A DNA stretch of 64,000 nt. Source: Micractinium sp. NFX-FRZ. Its lineage: Eukaryota; Chlorophyta; Trebouxiophyceae; Chlorellales; Chlorellaceae. The stretch is taken from positions 32,962 through 96,961 of the forward strand of contig JAPTJF010000223.1 of NCBI GenBank assembly GCA_029339195.1, in the 5' to 3' direction. Below are positions 55,801 through 64,000 of the stretch, piece by piece. The position numbers and the translations under genes were made by a program. The notes beneath the pieces are model-generated. The model did no database searches and was not told where the DNA came from. It saw nothing but the letters and a program-made list of their open reading frames with translations. Every line of letters begins with the position of its first letter. The stretch's first letter is position 1.

Positions 55801-56514
55801 CTGTTGGGACGTAGGGCGGAGGGGCAGGCGGTGCCAGTGTTGGGTGAGCGCCGCCGCTGCTGCTGCTGCTGCATGCCAGTGCTGCTGCTCTCCCGGCGCT
55901 GCTGCTCTCATTGTAGGCTCGATTTTGTGCCTTGCTGCCCTGCCTGAAGGCATGCGACTGAAGAGGAGGCGGCGGAGGGGCCTGCTGTCGCTCCTCTCTC
56001 GTCTGTTTCATTTCCTCCATCAAGACATTGCTCCTTTGTTTGTTCCCTCCCGCAGAGATGCGACCGGATGAGGAGGCGGAGGAGGGGGAGGAGACGCGGC
56101 AGCACCGGCGGGGCATGGTCAGCTACGTCTTTGGTGGGTGGGCTGAAAGGGAAGGCTGTGTGGGAGTGGCACTGGAATGCAGAGACGCCAGGGCAACAGG
56201 GGCGAGGACACGGTGTCGAATGCCCTTGGTATGTGGGCCTAGCGCCAGTTCCCTCAAATAGGGTGGCACTTCCTGGCACGCGCAGGCCGTGTATGCCCTA
56301 CCTCTTGCAGTCGGCGTGCCTGCTGCCCTCCCATCCTTCCTGCCACTGCCGCCCTGCTGGTGTGCCTCACTCCCTGCCCCGCCCCCGCCACCCTGCTTAC
56401 AAGCCCACCACTCCCTGCCCCGCCCCCTCCCCACCTGCAGTGCCGCACGACCAGACCCAGACACACATGGTGAACCTGCCTGTCACCAAGATGGACATCT
56501 TCATTCCAGGATGA
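52867..56514 (+). CDS. F-box protein, FBXO9-like
   Basis: Ten exons (52867-52995, 53331 or 53334-53488, 53742-53816, 54003-54037, 54366-54424, 54581-54609, 54944-55106, 55333-55495, 56056-56133, 56441-56514). The N-terminal exon is novel. The second holds the F-box: LPDEILLHIFQRLPVSALATAQCVCRQW without gaps. The C-terminal FBXO9/Hrt3-type domain follows, with YLRFFPDGTFSYRTSPEP, HLGRFKQDGERVWTAM, RSRLRLRSTVPGANNRLDI and VFVPHDQTQTHMVNLPV. FBXO9 proteins are substrate adaptors of SCF E3 ubiquitin ligases. The TPR segment of animal FBXO9 is not seen. Intron 8 carries two full echoes of the exon 8 end, and the last codons are repeated into the 3' UTR. Confidence 0.82.
54610..54670. repeat. catggcacagca simple repeat
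   Basis: Repeated units of agcatggcacag and aggcacagcac just after the exon 6 donor in the F-box gene. Confidence 0.6.
55431..55885 (+). repeat. Two tandem echoes of FBXO9-like exon 8 3' end with donor
   Basis: The exon end (tcagctgggacagggccgag through gatgatg|ggtgagcgccgcc) and about 50 bp of intron recur at about 55600-55715 and, more diverged, at about 55775-55890, giving a period near 172 bp. Each copy keeps a gtgagc donor and the (gcc)n tract after it. The copies read as VVSWDRAEGQALPMMG and a frame-broken version. Confidence 0.9.
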
Positions 56515-56585
56515 AGCTGCCCGTCCCCAAGTTGGACGTTGTCATCCCAGGATAAAGCTGCCTGTCAGGATGCCTCCATCCCAGA
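56470..56585 (+). repeat. Tandem repeat of the terminal codons across the stop
   Basis: The last 12 codons and stop (LPVTKMDIFIPG, tga at 56512-56514) are followed immediately by a diverged second copy (LPVPKLDVVIPG, taa near 56552-56554) and a decayed third ending near 56588. Copies two and three are 3' UTR if the first stop is used. Confidence 0.85.
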
Positions 56586-57458
56586 ATGAAACACACATCC
56601 AAACACACGCTGCGGCTTGCTCGTTGCCCTGTACCATCTACAAGCTACCCCTCTTTTGGATTGTATTTCATGAGTAGGACATCTGGGGCAGCAGCGCTGC
56701 TGCCTGCCACAGCCCGTCACACCCTGCAAGCTCGCATCCACTTTCATTTCTCTCCTCATAGCCAGGCCTCCCATCTAGCCCCCCACACTGCCTGTATCCC
56801 ACCTCGATTACACCAACCAACCAATTGCCGGCGCTCATTTCATTCCCCTGCACCAGCGCCCCCACCTGTACCTTTTGCCCGCCTGGCTGGCCCACATTAC
56901 AGCACCCCCTGTACCCCGTGCCTGCATGTGCTGCCACTGCAGCTACAAGCTACGCGCATCCCCCATTCTGTCATGTGCCCTCCCCTTATGCAAACACACG
57001 CACAATGCTGGCGGGTGGAGAAAGACGAGTCCGCCCGGGGGCTTGCATTTAGGTAGGGTGTTACACAAGGCGGGGGGAAGCAGCAGACAGACTTCAAGTG
57101 GAGAGGCAGTGCAGGAATGGAAGGGCACACAATGCGCAAAAATTGGAGTAGAGTGGGGTGGGGTGGGGTGGGATGCAGCCATGAGCCAGGAGCCAGGCTG
57201 GCACCGCTAAGCCTCCAACAGGCGGTGGCCCCGGCCCTGCCGCAACTCGCACAGCAGCAGCCGGTGGCAGCAGCCAGCCGAGGCCGGCCGCCCCAGCCTC
57301 CTGCAGCAGGTCGGATACACAGCCTGCTCAGGCAGCGGCCTAGCCCCTAGCTGGGGGCACACACGTTGGCTTGCCAGGGAGCCAGCCAGGCGCAGGCGGT
57401 GGCTCTGTGCACTCCTTGCCTGGCTGCACAGCTCAGCAGCTTTCATTAGCCAGCCAGC
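56515..57458. other. Convergent 3' region of FBXO9-like and YtxH-like genes
   Basis: 944 bp without a supported gene. Minus-strand TGTAA (ttaca at 57061-57065) could serve the YtxH-like gene. No plus-strand TGTAA was found. ORFs here lack domains. Confidence 0.5.
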
Positions 57459-58868
57459 TCAGGCGGTGGCCTCGTCCTTGATGGTGTCGCGCGCATTGAG
57501 CTGCGAGGAGACGTCGTCGATGGCGGCGTTCAGCTGCGCAATCTTGTCCGCCAGGTTCTGCTTGGTCACCTGCAATCGCAAACAAAGTTTGCAGCAGAAC
57601 ACACACACAACAAGTTGAGAGGGCTGACCAACTTTGCTGGAAGTTGGCTGGGCACCTTGCCGTCCAGATTCTGGCCGGGCCGGCTGCTTCAGAAGGAGCC
57701 ACAACAGCGAGCATCAAAGGTTTGCAAGAAAGAGCTGCGAGGAGCCACCGTTGGAGGCGTCGGCCAGCTGCGCAGCCTTGCCCGCCGGCACTGCGTCCAG
57801 ACCTGCACAGTCACCATCAAGGCCAAGCCTAGCATTGAACCCTGCCCGCCACCCTTCACTGGGCACCCCCACCCACCTCTGGGTCGTTGCTGGCCTCGTC
57901 CCAGCGCAGCTTCAGGCGGTCGTCGTCGCCCAGCAGGGCGCGGGAGATCTGAGGGGTGGGTGGGGACATAGAGGGGGAGCAAGGGCATGGGGAGGAGCCA
58001 GTCCTGAGAAACACAGGCGGCGCACACGGCACGCTGCACCTACCAAACGCCGGTCCACCTACCAAACGGTGAGCGTGCTGCGTACCCTCACCCCCTGCCC
58101 TCTCATCTGCAGCATGAATAAGAAGCTGGGGGGCGACGCACACGGCACAGAACACCACCCTCCATTGACCACTTGGCTGCCCGCTGCAGCGGTGTCAGTC
58201 ACATGCCAGCAACGCACCTGCGGCGCAAAGACAAAGCCCAGGGCGCCGCACACCACGCCGCCCACAACAAAGCCAGACCAGAAGCTGCTGCTGCTGCGCT
58301 CCGCCCTGCAGCAGCCAGCGTGGTGCACATCGAAGCAGGAGGTTGGAGAAAAAAAGGCTGCTGGTGCAAGCACGACCGATTGACATAGCATCGCGCCTGC
58401 TGTGCAGCAAGATGCAAACAACAGATCAAGGTGCTCCAGCCCAACAGAACTGCTCCACACAGCAGTCCCAGGCTTGCTACAGCCCTGCCAGCCTGGGACT
58501 GCCGACCAGCTGGCTGCCGCCCTGCCGCACCCAGCACGCTTGCCAGTTTGATTTGAGATGCTGCTCAACCCGTAGGCTCTGTTCTGACATCCGCCCTGCT
58601 CACCGGACGACCAGGGAGGAGCCGCGGGCTGCTCTGGCGGGGGCGGCAGCGCGCACGGGCTGCGGGCGGGCGCCCGTCAGTGCGCTGCGCCGGGCGGTCT
58701 GCAGCTTGGCGCCGGCTGCACCGTGGGGGGCAGGGCGGCGTAATCGGGCATCAGCAGCGTGCAGGGGTGGGCCCAAGAGGGACTACCAGGCCGAGAGGTG
58801 CCGAGGGGTGAGGCAGGTAGGCGGAGACCCCACAACCACGCACCAGGGCAGGCGGCGAGGCTAGCCAT
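57459..58868 (-). CDS. Plastid inner-membrane YtxH-like small protein
   Basis: Five exons (58844-58868, 58604-58715, 58218-58305, 57877-57948, 57459-57569) give about 135 residues. An Ala/Arg-rich transit peptide (MASLAACP, PVRAAAPARAARGSS) leads into SSSFWSGFVVGGVVCGALGF, a glycine-rich TM helix like YtxH, then FAPQISRALLGDDD. The C-terminal helix LADKIAQLNAAIDDVSSQL closely resembles the end of the Arabidopsis inner-envelope protein At1g42960. Its function is unknown; a membrane-anchored coiled-coil in the plastid envelope is inferred. Skipping the 57730-57800 region gives phase-0 joining (DPE|VTKQNL) and the family spacing. The neighbouring phosphatase gene is divergent. Confidence 0.75.
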
Positions 58869-59313
58869 GGCTCGATGCGTTCGAAGTTACTGTAGAGTCC
58901 AATGTAGGGGGCAGAGAGTGCCGCCGGAAGCTGGGGGCGAAGGGCGAGGGCGATCGGAGCGGGAGAGTAGTTTGGCAGCGGTAGCGACGCTGAGATGGAC
59001 TTCAATAACAACGAGGAGAAGCTGGACGAGCGATAGGGCTTTCTGGCTCCCTCTTAGAGCTTCATCGGACAGGCTGGCAGCGTGGCCCAGTCGCGCCTTC
59101 CACCGCACCCCTGCAGCCTCTGACCGGCAGCATTTTCCTCCGGCACGTTGCTGGATGCTTCAGAAGTCCTCCCTCGCCCAGGCCTGCACCCCCGCTTCTG
59201 CCACACTTTGGTGTCGCCCACCTGCTGCCCAGCGCCAATTGCAGCCTCAGCACCGCGCCAGACAGCCTAACAGTAGCCTGTACTTCCCACTCCGGCGCGC
59301 AGCCCAAGCAGCA
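58869..59313. promoter_or_regulatory. Divergent promoter region YtxH-like / inositol monophosphatase
   Basis: 445 bp between divergent start codons. The open frame upstream of the phosphatase ATG does not resemble the family and is treated as 5' UTR. No recognised cis-element. Confidence 0.4.
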
Positions 59314-61518
59314 ATGGCCGCCACACCCGCCGCTGGCGGCGCGGCGCCGCCGCCCGCGGGGCCGCCCTCTGAGTGGCAGCCTCAACTGGAGGTGGCGCTA
59401 GCGGCGGCTCGCGAGGCAGGCGCCGTCATCGCCGCCGCCTGGAACGCGCCCAAGCAGATAGACACCAAGTCGGGGGACGCCGACCTGGTGACAGAGACGG
59501 ACCGAAAGTGTGAGTTTCACGTCCGTGCGCTCCACCCGCCATGCAAGTTTCGGCTCCGCACAGCTCCCTGTCTAGCCTTACTCAATCTACCTATATGACA
59601 GATGCCTGTGTCATGGTTGGCTCAACAGGGCTAATGTGTACTTTCTGGCTGCAGGTGAGGAGCTGGTGCTGTCCCGCATCCGCCAGGCCTTCCCGGAGGA
59701 CATGTTCATTGGAGAGGAGGGGTCGGCGGCGCAGGTGGGGCCAGGGGTATATGCCCTTGTGATGTCGATCGCTCCCGTCACGGCCCTGTGGTGCCGTGTT
59801 GAGGGGCCGGCGGCGCAGGTGGGGCCGTTGTGGTTGCCCCTTTGCTGTCAATAGCTCCTCTGGTAGCCTGTTTCTGGTTCAAAGTGAGGGGTCGGCGGCC
59901 AGCCAATAACAAGCCGTGACTGCATGCTATGCTATGCATGCTATACGTGCTGCAGGGCTTTACAGATGAGCTCACCGATGCGCCCACATGGATGGTGGAT
60001 CCAGTGGATGGTGGGTGGGTGGGTGGGTGGGGCCAGCTGTCTTCTGCACTTCTAGGGTGGTGTACTGTGACCAACATTGTCCACCGCCGCCCCTTGCTCT
60101 CCCTGTTCCCCACACAATACCCTGCACCTCCCTGCACCTTCAACATGTAAACACATCTTCACTAACCATCGATCCACACGGCCACTTGCCCCACGTGCAG
60201 GCACCACCAACTTTGTGCACCGCTACCCCTTCAGCTGCGTCAGCATCGGGCTGACGGTCAACAAGCGGCCCGTGGTGGGCGTCGTGTTCAACCCGATACT
60301 GGGAGAGATGTACCACGCTGTGCGCGGAAGGGGCGCTTTCCTCAACGACCAGCCCATCCAGGTGCGGTTGGTTGGCACCTGGCTCCACATCCTTTTCTTT
60401 GCGCTAGTCCCCCTCGTTGCTCTTTGTGGCGGGGCGGGGGCTTCCAACCCTGGCGGCCGCCCTGCAGAGGTGCAGCTGACGCCTCCTAGCGTGCCGTTCC
60501 TTCCTGTGCTGCCTCCCTTTGTGACACGCTCCGCAAGCTGCAACCCTACCCTCATCTTCCGCTTTCTTTCCTTCTTCTTCCCTTGCCCTCGCCCAGGTGT
60601 CGGACACGCAGGAGCTCAAGAAGGCCGTGGTGGCAACGGAGCTGGGCACGCGGCGTGATGCCGGCTTCCTGGACGCCTGCTTTGACCGCATAAGCACGCT
60701 GGGCGCGGCGTCACGCTCGCTGCGCTGCAGCGGGTCGTGCGCCCTCAACCTGTGCAGCGTGGCGCAGGGCAGGTGGGGGCAGGTGGTGGGCGGGGCGGGG
60801 CGGACATAAGCCGGGGGTGGCGGGCAGGCGCTGCCAGGTGGCGGCGGGATGAGGGGGCCGTGCAGCAGGACCCCGGCTCCCCATCCCTGTCACCTGTGGC
60901 GACTGTCTTAGCCCGGTATTGTAACGTATGTTCTACCACCCCTTTCGACGTCCTCAAGCTTTCCACGCCCTCTCCTCCCCCAAGCTGCACGATTTTGTGC
61001 CAGCTGGGGCTGGGCGGCTGCCGGGGCCTGTGCACATTGCGACGCTCTCTGTCAACCTTCCATCACATTGCCCCCCCCCTGCTCCCTCCCCTGCTCCCTC
61101 CCCTCCCTTGCAGGCTGGACGCTTTCTATGAGCTAGGGCTGGGCGGGTGCTGGGACCTGTGCGCGGGGGTGCTGGTGCTGGAGGAGGCGGGCGGGCACGT
61201 GCTGGACCCCACAGGCAAGCGCGCGCGTGTGTGTGTGTGTGTGTGTCTGTCTGTCTGTGCCTGTCTGTGTGTGTCTGTTTCCGTGCCTCTGCTCATGCCT
61301 GCCCTGATCCAAACCCTCCCCGCCCCCATGCCCATCCATCCATGCAACCTCACATCCCCCCTCCCCTCCCCCACCCCACCCCCCTTGCAGGCGGCCCCTT
61401 CAACCTCATGAGCCGCCGCGTTCTGGGCACCAATGCCCACCTGGCAGGGCAGGTGTCTGGCATCCTGGCGCAGTGCAAGTACGACCCTCTGGAGCCGCCG
61501 GCGCTGCCCCTGGCGTGA
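59314..61518 (+). CDS. Inositol monophosphatase family (plant IMP/VTC4-like)
   Basis: Seven exons (59314-59509, 59655-59734, 59956-60010, 60201-60361, 60597-60772, 61114-61214, 61391-61518) give about 298 residues. The fold's metal sites are intact: ETD near residue 61, [21 protein letters not shown] (IMP signature 1) and [15 protein letters not shown] (signature 2). Close resemblance to plant VTC4-type IMP suggests Mg-dependent hydrolysis of inositol phosphates and L-galactose 1-phosphate, so a role in inositol recycling or ascorbate synthesis is likely but not proven. Intron 6 uses a GC donor (caca g|gcaagc) followed at once by a (gt)n run. Echoes of the exon 2 end lie in intron 2, and of the terminal codons in the 3' UTR. 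The Met chosen begins a short Ala/Pro-rich leader. Confidence 0.9.
59710..59905 (+). repeat. Echoes of the IMP exon 2 3' end
   Basis: The exon end ggagaggaggggtcggcggcgcaggtgg recurs as gaggggccggcggcgcaggt near 59799-59818 and partly near 59886-59899. The first echo keeps a gtgggg donor. Confidence 0.8.
61220..61285. repeat. (gt)n / (gtct)n microsatellite in IMP intron 6
   Basis: gcgcgcgtgtgtgtgtgtgt passing into ctgtctgtctgt directly after the GC donor at 61215. Alternating purine-pyrimidine runs of this kind can adopt Z-DNA. Confidence 0.85.
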
Positions 61519-61650
61519 CATACGGCGGCGGCACTGGACACGCCGCCAGCCCTGCCCCTGGCGTGACATACGCCGGCGGCACTGGACACGCCGGCAGCGC
61601 TGCCCCTGGTGTGGCGCGGCTGCGGCACTGGACACGCTACCAGCACTGAT
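61495..61650 (+). repeat. About 50-bp tandem repeat spanning the IMP stop codon
   Basis: The unit ctgcccctggcgtgacatac, followed by a ggcggcactggacacgcc block, occurs three times. The stop codon tga of the gene is in the first copy. Later copies are 3' UTR. Confidence 0.85.
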
Positions 61651-62433
61651 CCCGCGCTGATATGGCTGCCCATCTTGCGAGTTCCTCTCGTTCTGGGGGG
61701 GGACAAGAGGCTGTTGAGGGCAATCCCGTGGGGCGGCTGCTCCCGTGAGCCAACGGCCCCGCCCCTGCTGTCACTCTTTTGTCCAACCCAGCTCGTTATT
61801 TTGTTGCCGCCCTCTCCAAAGAGCAGCTGTTGAGGCCCTCCCTCTAGCCGTCGTGAGGAGGGGGAACAACATTGGCGCACACAGTCAAGACGGCTGGGCC
61901 TGAATGTTCCTCCCATGCAAACCCCTTACAGCGCGTCTCTCAACTGCCGTTGCTATCCTTTTGCCCCCCTGCCCCGGCACTGCAATTCATTTCATTGATT
62001 CATCACACTCATCCCGGCTCCTTTGAAACAGCCATTCACAAAGAGTGCAATGATCAGAAGCAAGTGTGGGGGGCTGGCGGTGGAAGAGCAGCGGTGGAAG
62101 AGGAGCCGTGAGGGTCGGGTGCTGTAGGTTATGCAGCCAGGAGCAGGTCAGTTCAGTGCACTCGAGATCAAGCATCATTGTTTTCATCAATCACTCGAGC
62201 GCTCGTCAAACAGAAATGGGGAACGAAAGCGGGCACTGCTGGGCTTGGAAGGCAAGGAGGCGCGGCGGAGTGCTGAGCAGCCGCCACTCTGCCACTGTGC
62301 AAGCCCAGGCGTGGCGTGCCGTGGCGTGGCGCGCCGTGCCGTGCCTGCGCCCCAGATGGCCAGCCTGCTGTGCAGCCTCTCATATGCGCAGCCTGCTGCG
62401 CAGCCTCCCGTGCGCAGCATGCTTTGAAGCCTC
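61519..62433. other. Convergent 3' region of IMP and second bestrophin-like gene
   Basis: 915 bp with no supported gene. It contains the ggcgtggcg/gccgtgcc repeat near 62310-62350 and repeats of cagcctgctgtgcagcctctc near 62360-62450. No clear TGTAA was seen. Confidence 0.45.
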
Positions 62434-63544
62434 TCATGTGCTCAGCGTGCTGAGGCCGCTCATGCGCGGGGTGTCTGACCGCACCACAATCTCCACATCT
62501 GCATCCAGGCTCATCTCAGCATCGGGGGCGCCCACGCTGCCGCTCTGCGCGCGCTGGATCGTGCGCCAGATCTGCTCCCGAAAGGCCGCGTCAAAACAGG
62601 CCGGCCCGGGGAGCTGCGCCAGGGAAGGGGAGCAGGCAGGCAGGGCGGGGGCCGGTGGGGCCGGGGTTGGGTGACAAGTGGGTGGGGGAGGGCCCATGTC
62701 GGTTGGCATGGGATGGCAGTGGGCACTGCTAAGCACACGCCCGCCGCACGGCAGTGCAGGCCCGCCCAGGACAGAGCTGGGTAGTGCGGCGTTGGCATGC
62801 TGAGGCAACCCGTGAATTCCCTAACCACCTGCGAGTTGGCGGCAGCCAGAATGCGCTCGTTGAACTGGTACTGCAGCCGCGGCAGGGGGATGTCGTTGGG
62901 CTCGAAGCAGTACGGGTCTGGAGCGCAGGGGCAAGGGGGGAAGGGGCGTGGGAGGTGTGGGGTGAGATGTGGGATGAGATGTGGGATGGGGTGTGGCAGG
63001 ATGGCGCTGGGGCCACAGCCCACTGAGCACGGCGGGTCATGCGCCCTGCGCGGCCAGAGCAGGCAGGGTGCGCATGGCAGGAAACGGGCCCCAGGGTGCA
63101 CTTGGCAGGGGAAGGGCAGGGGCCATTCAGTGGGCAAGCAGTACCATGCAGTACCTTCCATCTCTCGTGCCACCTCGTTCATCGCCCAGTACGCCTGCAG
63201 GTGTGGGTAAGCCGCCAGGGAGGGCCCAGATTTTTTTACGGGTGCCCCAAGGTGCAATGTGGCACGGTATTGTTGCAACATCAGTTGAACATCAGGTGAA
63301 CCCACGGAGGCTTGGGAAATTATTTCTGCAAGGTGAAGCACTCAAGGGAGCTGTTACGCTGGTAGCATGGGTCCCCCGTTGCACAAGACCGCCCCCTCAC
63401 CAGCCCCTCATCAGCCCCCCGCACTTCACGCTCAGCGCACGCAGCACGCGCGCCGAGGGCAATCACGCGCACGCAGCATGCGTCCAGGGGCACCAACCTG
63501 CGCCGCGATTGTTGAGAACACGATGCCCAGAGCCCAGTCTTTGA
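62434..63544 (-). CDS. Bestrophin-like protein, C-terminal exons only (5' partial)
   Basis: Four phase-matched exons (63498-63544, 63155-63194, 62829-62917, 62434-62613) give the last 118 residues. KDWALGIVFSTIAAQ looks like a TM helix. MNEVAREMEDPYCFEPNDIPLPRLQYQFNERI without break resembles the bestrophin/UPF0187 signature (E-x-E-D/N-P-F ... NDLPL ... LQ-x-x-FN). The tail ends FREQIWRTIQRAQ and an acidic Ser-rich stretch. A further exon near 63610-63685 (GLRAAAALFI, GC donor) would keep phase but is uncertain. The rest lies beyond the microsatellite and the window edge. It differs from the bestrophin gene at 39333-42647 and is not a copy of it. Confidence 0.55.
62940..63000. repeat. gatgtgggat tandem repeat
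   Basis: Three to four imperfect copies of gagatgtgggat within an intron of the second bestrophin-like gene. Confidence 0.65.
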
Positions 63545-63769
63545 CTGCCCGGCGTAGGGGGGTGAGGAGGACAGAGGGAGGGGAGGTGTGAGAATGGCAA
63601 CGCCCGGCCTGCCTATGAACAGTGCAGCTGCTGCACGCAGGCCCACACACCCAGACGCCCTTGGATGCCCACCCTGCGGAACACATGTGTAGCAAACAGC
63701 CTGCCATGTGTACATGCACCATGGTGCGCGGTGTAACCTTTTCGGTGAGCCAGCCAGGCGTCAGCAAAG

Positions 63770-63823
63770 CAAGCCAGCCAGCAAGCAAGCAAGCAAGCCA
63801 GCAAGCAAGCAAGCAAGCCAGCC

Positions 63824-63862
<39 letters not shown>

Positions 63863-63923
63863 CAGCAAGCAAGCAAGCAAGCAAGCCAGCAAGCAAGCAA
63901 GCCAGCAAGCAAGCAAGCAAGCC

Positions 63924-64000
<77 letters not shown>
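63770..64000. repeat. Tetranucleotide microsatellite (gcaa)n with gcca interruptions, running off the window
   Basis: At least 230 bp of nearly pure gcaagcaagcaa with regularly spaced gcca variants. All frames read as Leu-Ala-Cys type repeats without stops, which explains the false ORFs. The array continues to the last base, so its full length is unknown, and the edge may be an assembly limit. Confidence 0.95.

Noticed and set aside
57730..57800. Possible extra exon of the YtxH-like gene (LDAVPAGKAAQLADASNG frame)
   Set aside because: No splice phase joins it to both neighbours, while direct joining of 57877 to 57569 is in phase and matches the family spacing.
63432..64000. Long minus-strand ORFs reading as Leu-Ala-Cys repeats
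   Set aside because: They are translations of the tetranucleotide microsatellite, open in every frame, with no start context or domain.

Overview
The window looks like nuclear DNA of a green alga. It is GC-rich and dense with short spliceosomal introns. Several genes are typical of the green lineage: a lycopene epsilon-cyclase, chloroplast-targeted membrane proteins and a plant-type inositol/L-galactose-1-phosphate phosphatase. TGTAA-type polyadenylation motifs follow many stop codons. A Chlorella-like trebouxiophyte is my best guess; the species cannot be read from the sequence.

Fifteen protein-coding genes are supported, and most could be rebuilt exon by exon with matching splice phases. 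In order they are: (1) 157-10462 +, a large multidomain protein made of a papain-like (C1A) cysteine peptidase, five SRCR domains and a C-terminal NHL-repeat propeller, with its 5' end outside the window; (2) 10971-13296 -, RTF2-type replication termination factor with an N-terminal ubiquitin-like segment; (3) 13830-17502 +, eIF2B alpha; (4) 18057-23525 -, chaperonin subunit CCT4; (5) 23874-31220 +, phosphatidylinositol 4-kinase beta; (6) 32113-34332 -, plastid TPM-domain membrane protein; (7) 34619-38985 +, lycopene epsilon-cyclase; (8) 39333-42647 -, bestrophin-type anion channel; (9) 43534-46090 -, TRAP-beta; (10) 46551-50009 -, coiled-coil protein resembling CFAP157; (11) 50570-52257 -, NIPSNAP protein; (12) 52867-56514 +, FBXO9-like F-box protein; (13) 57459-58868 -, plastid YtxH-like membrane protein; (14) 59314-61518 +, inositol monophosphatase family; (15) 62434 to beyond 63544 -, C-terminal exons of a second bestrophin-like protein. 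The window ends in a long tetranucleotide microsatellite.

The genes are mostly housekeeping: translation control, protein folding, ER translocation, lipid signalling and plastid carotenoid and membrane functions. They alternate in strand, giving compact divergent promoters (for example CCT4/PI4K-beta and TPM protein/LCYE) and convergent 3' ends. I see no operon-like pathway cluster, no RNA gene and no CRISPR array.

The most striking structure is not a gene. In at least eight unrelated genes the introns carry decaying tandem copies ('echoes') of the neighbouring exon edge, including its splice donor or acceptor. Two genes also repeat their last codons into the 3' UTR. This is the footprint expected if local tandem duplication of splice-site-containing sequence is active here and shapes introns. 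Seven introns are best explained by GC-AG splicing. A 663-bp element with 44-bp inverted ends sits inside a lycopene cyclase intron.
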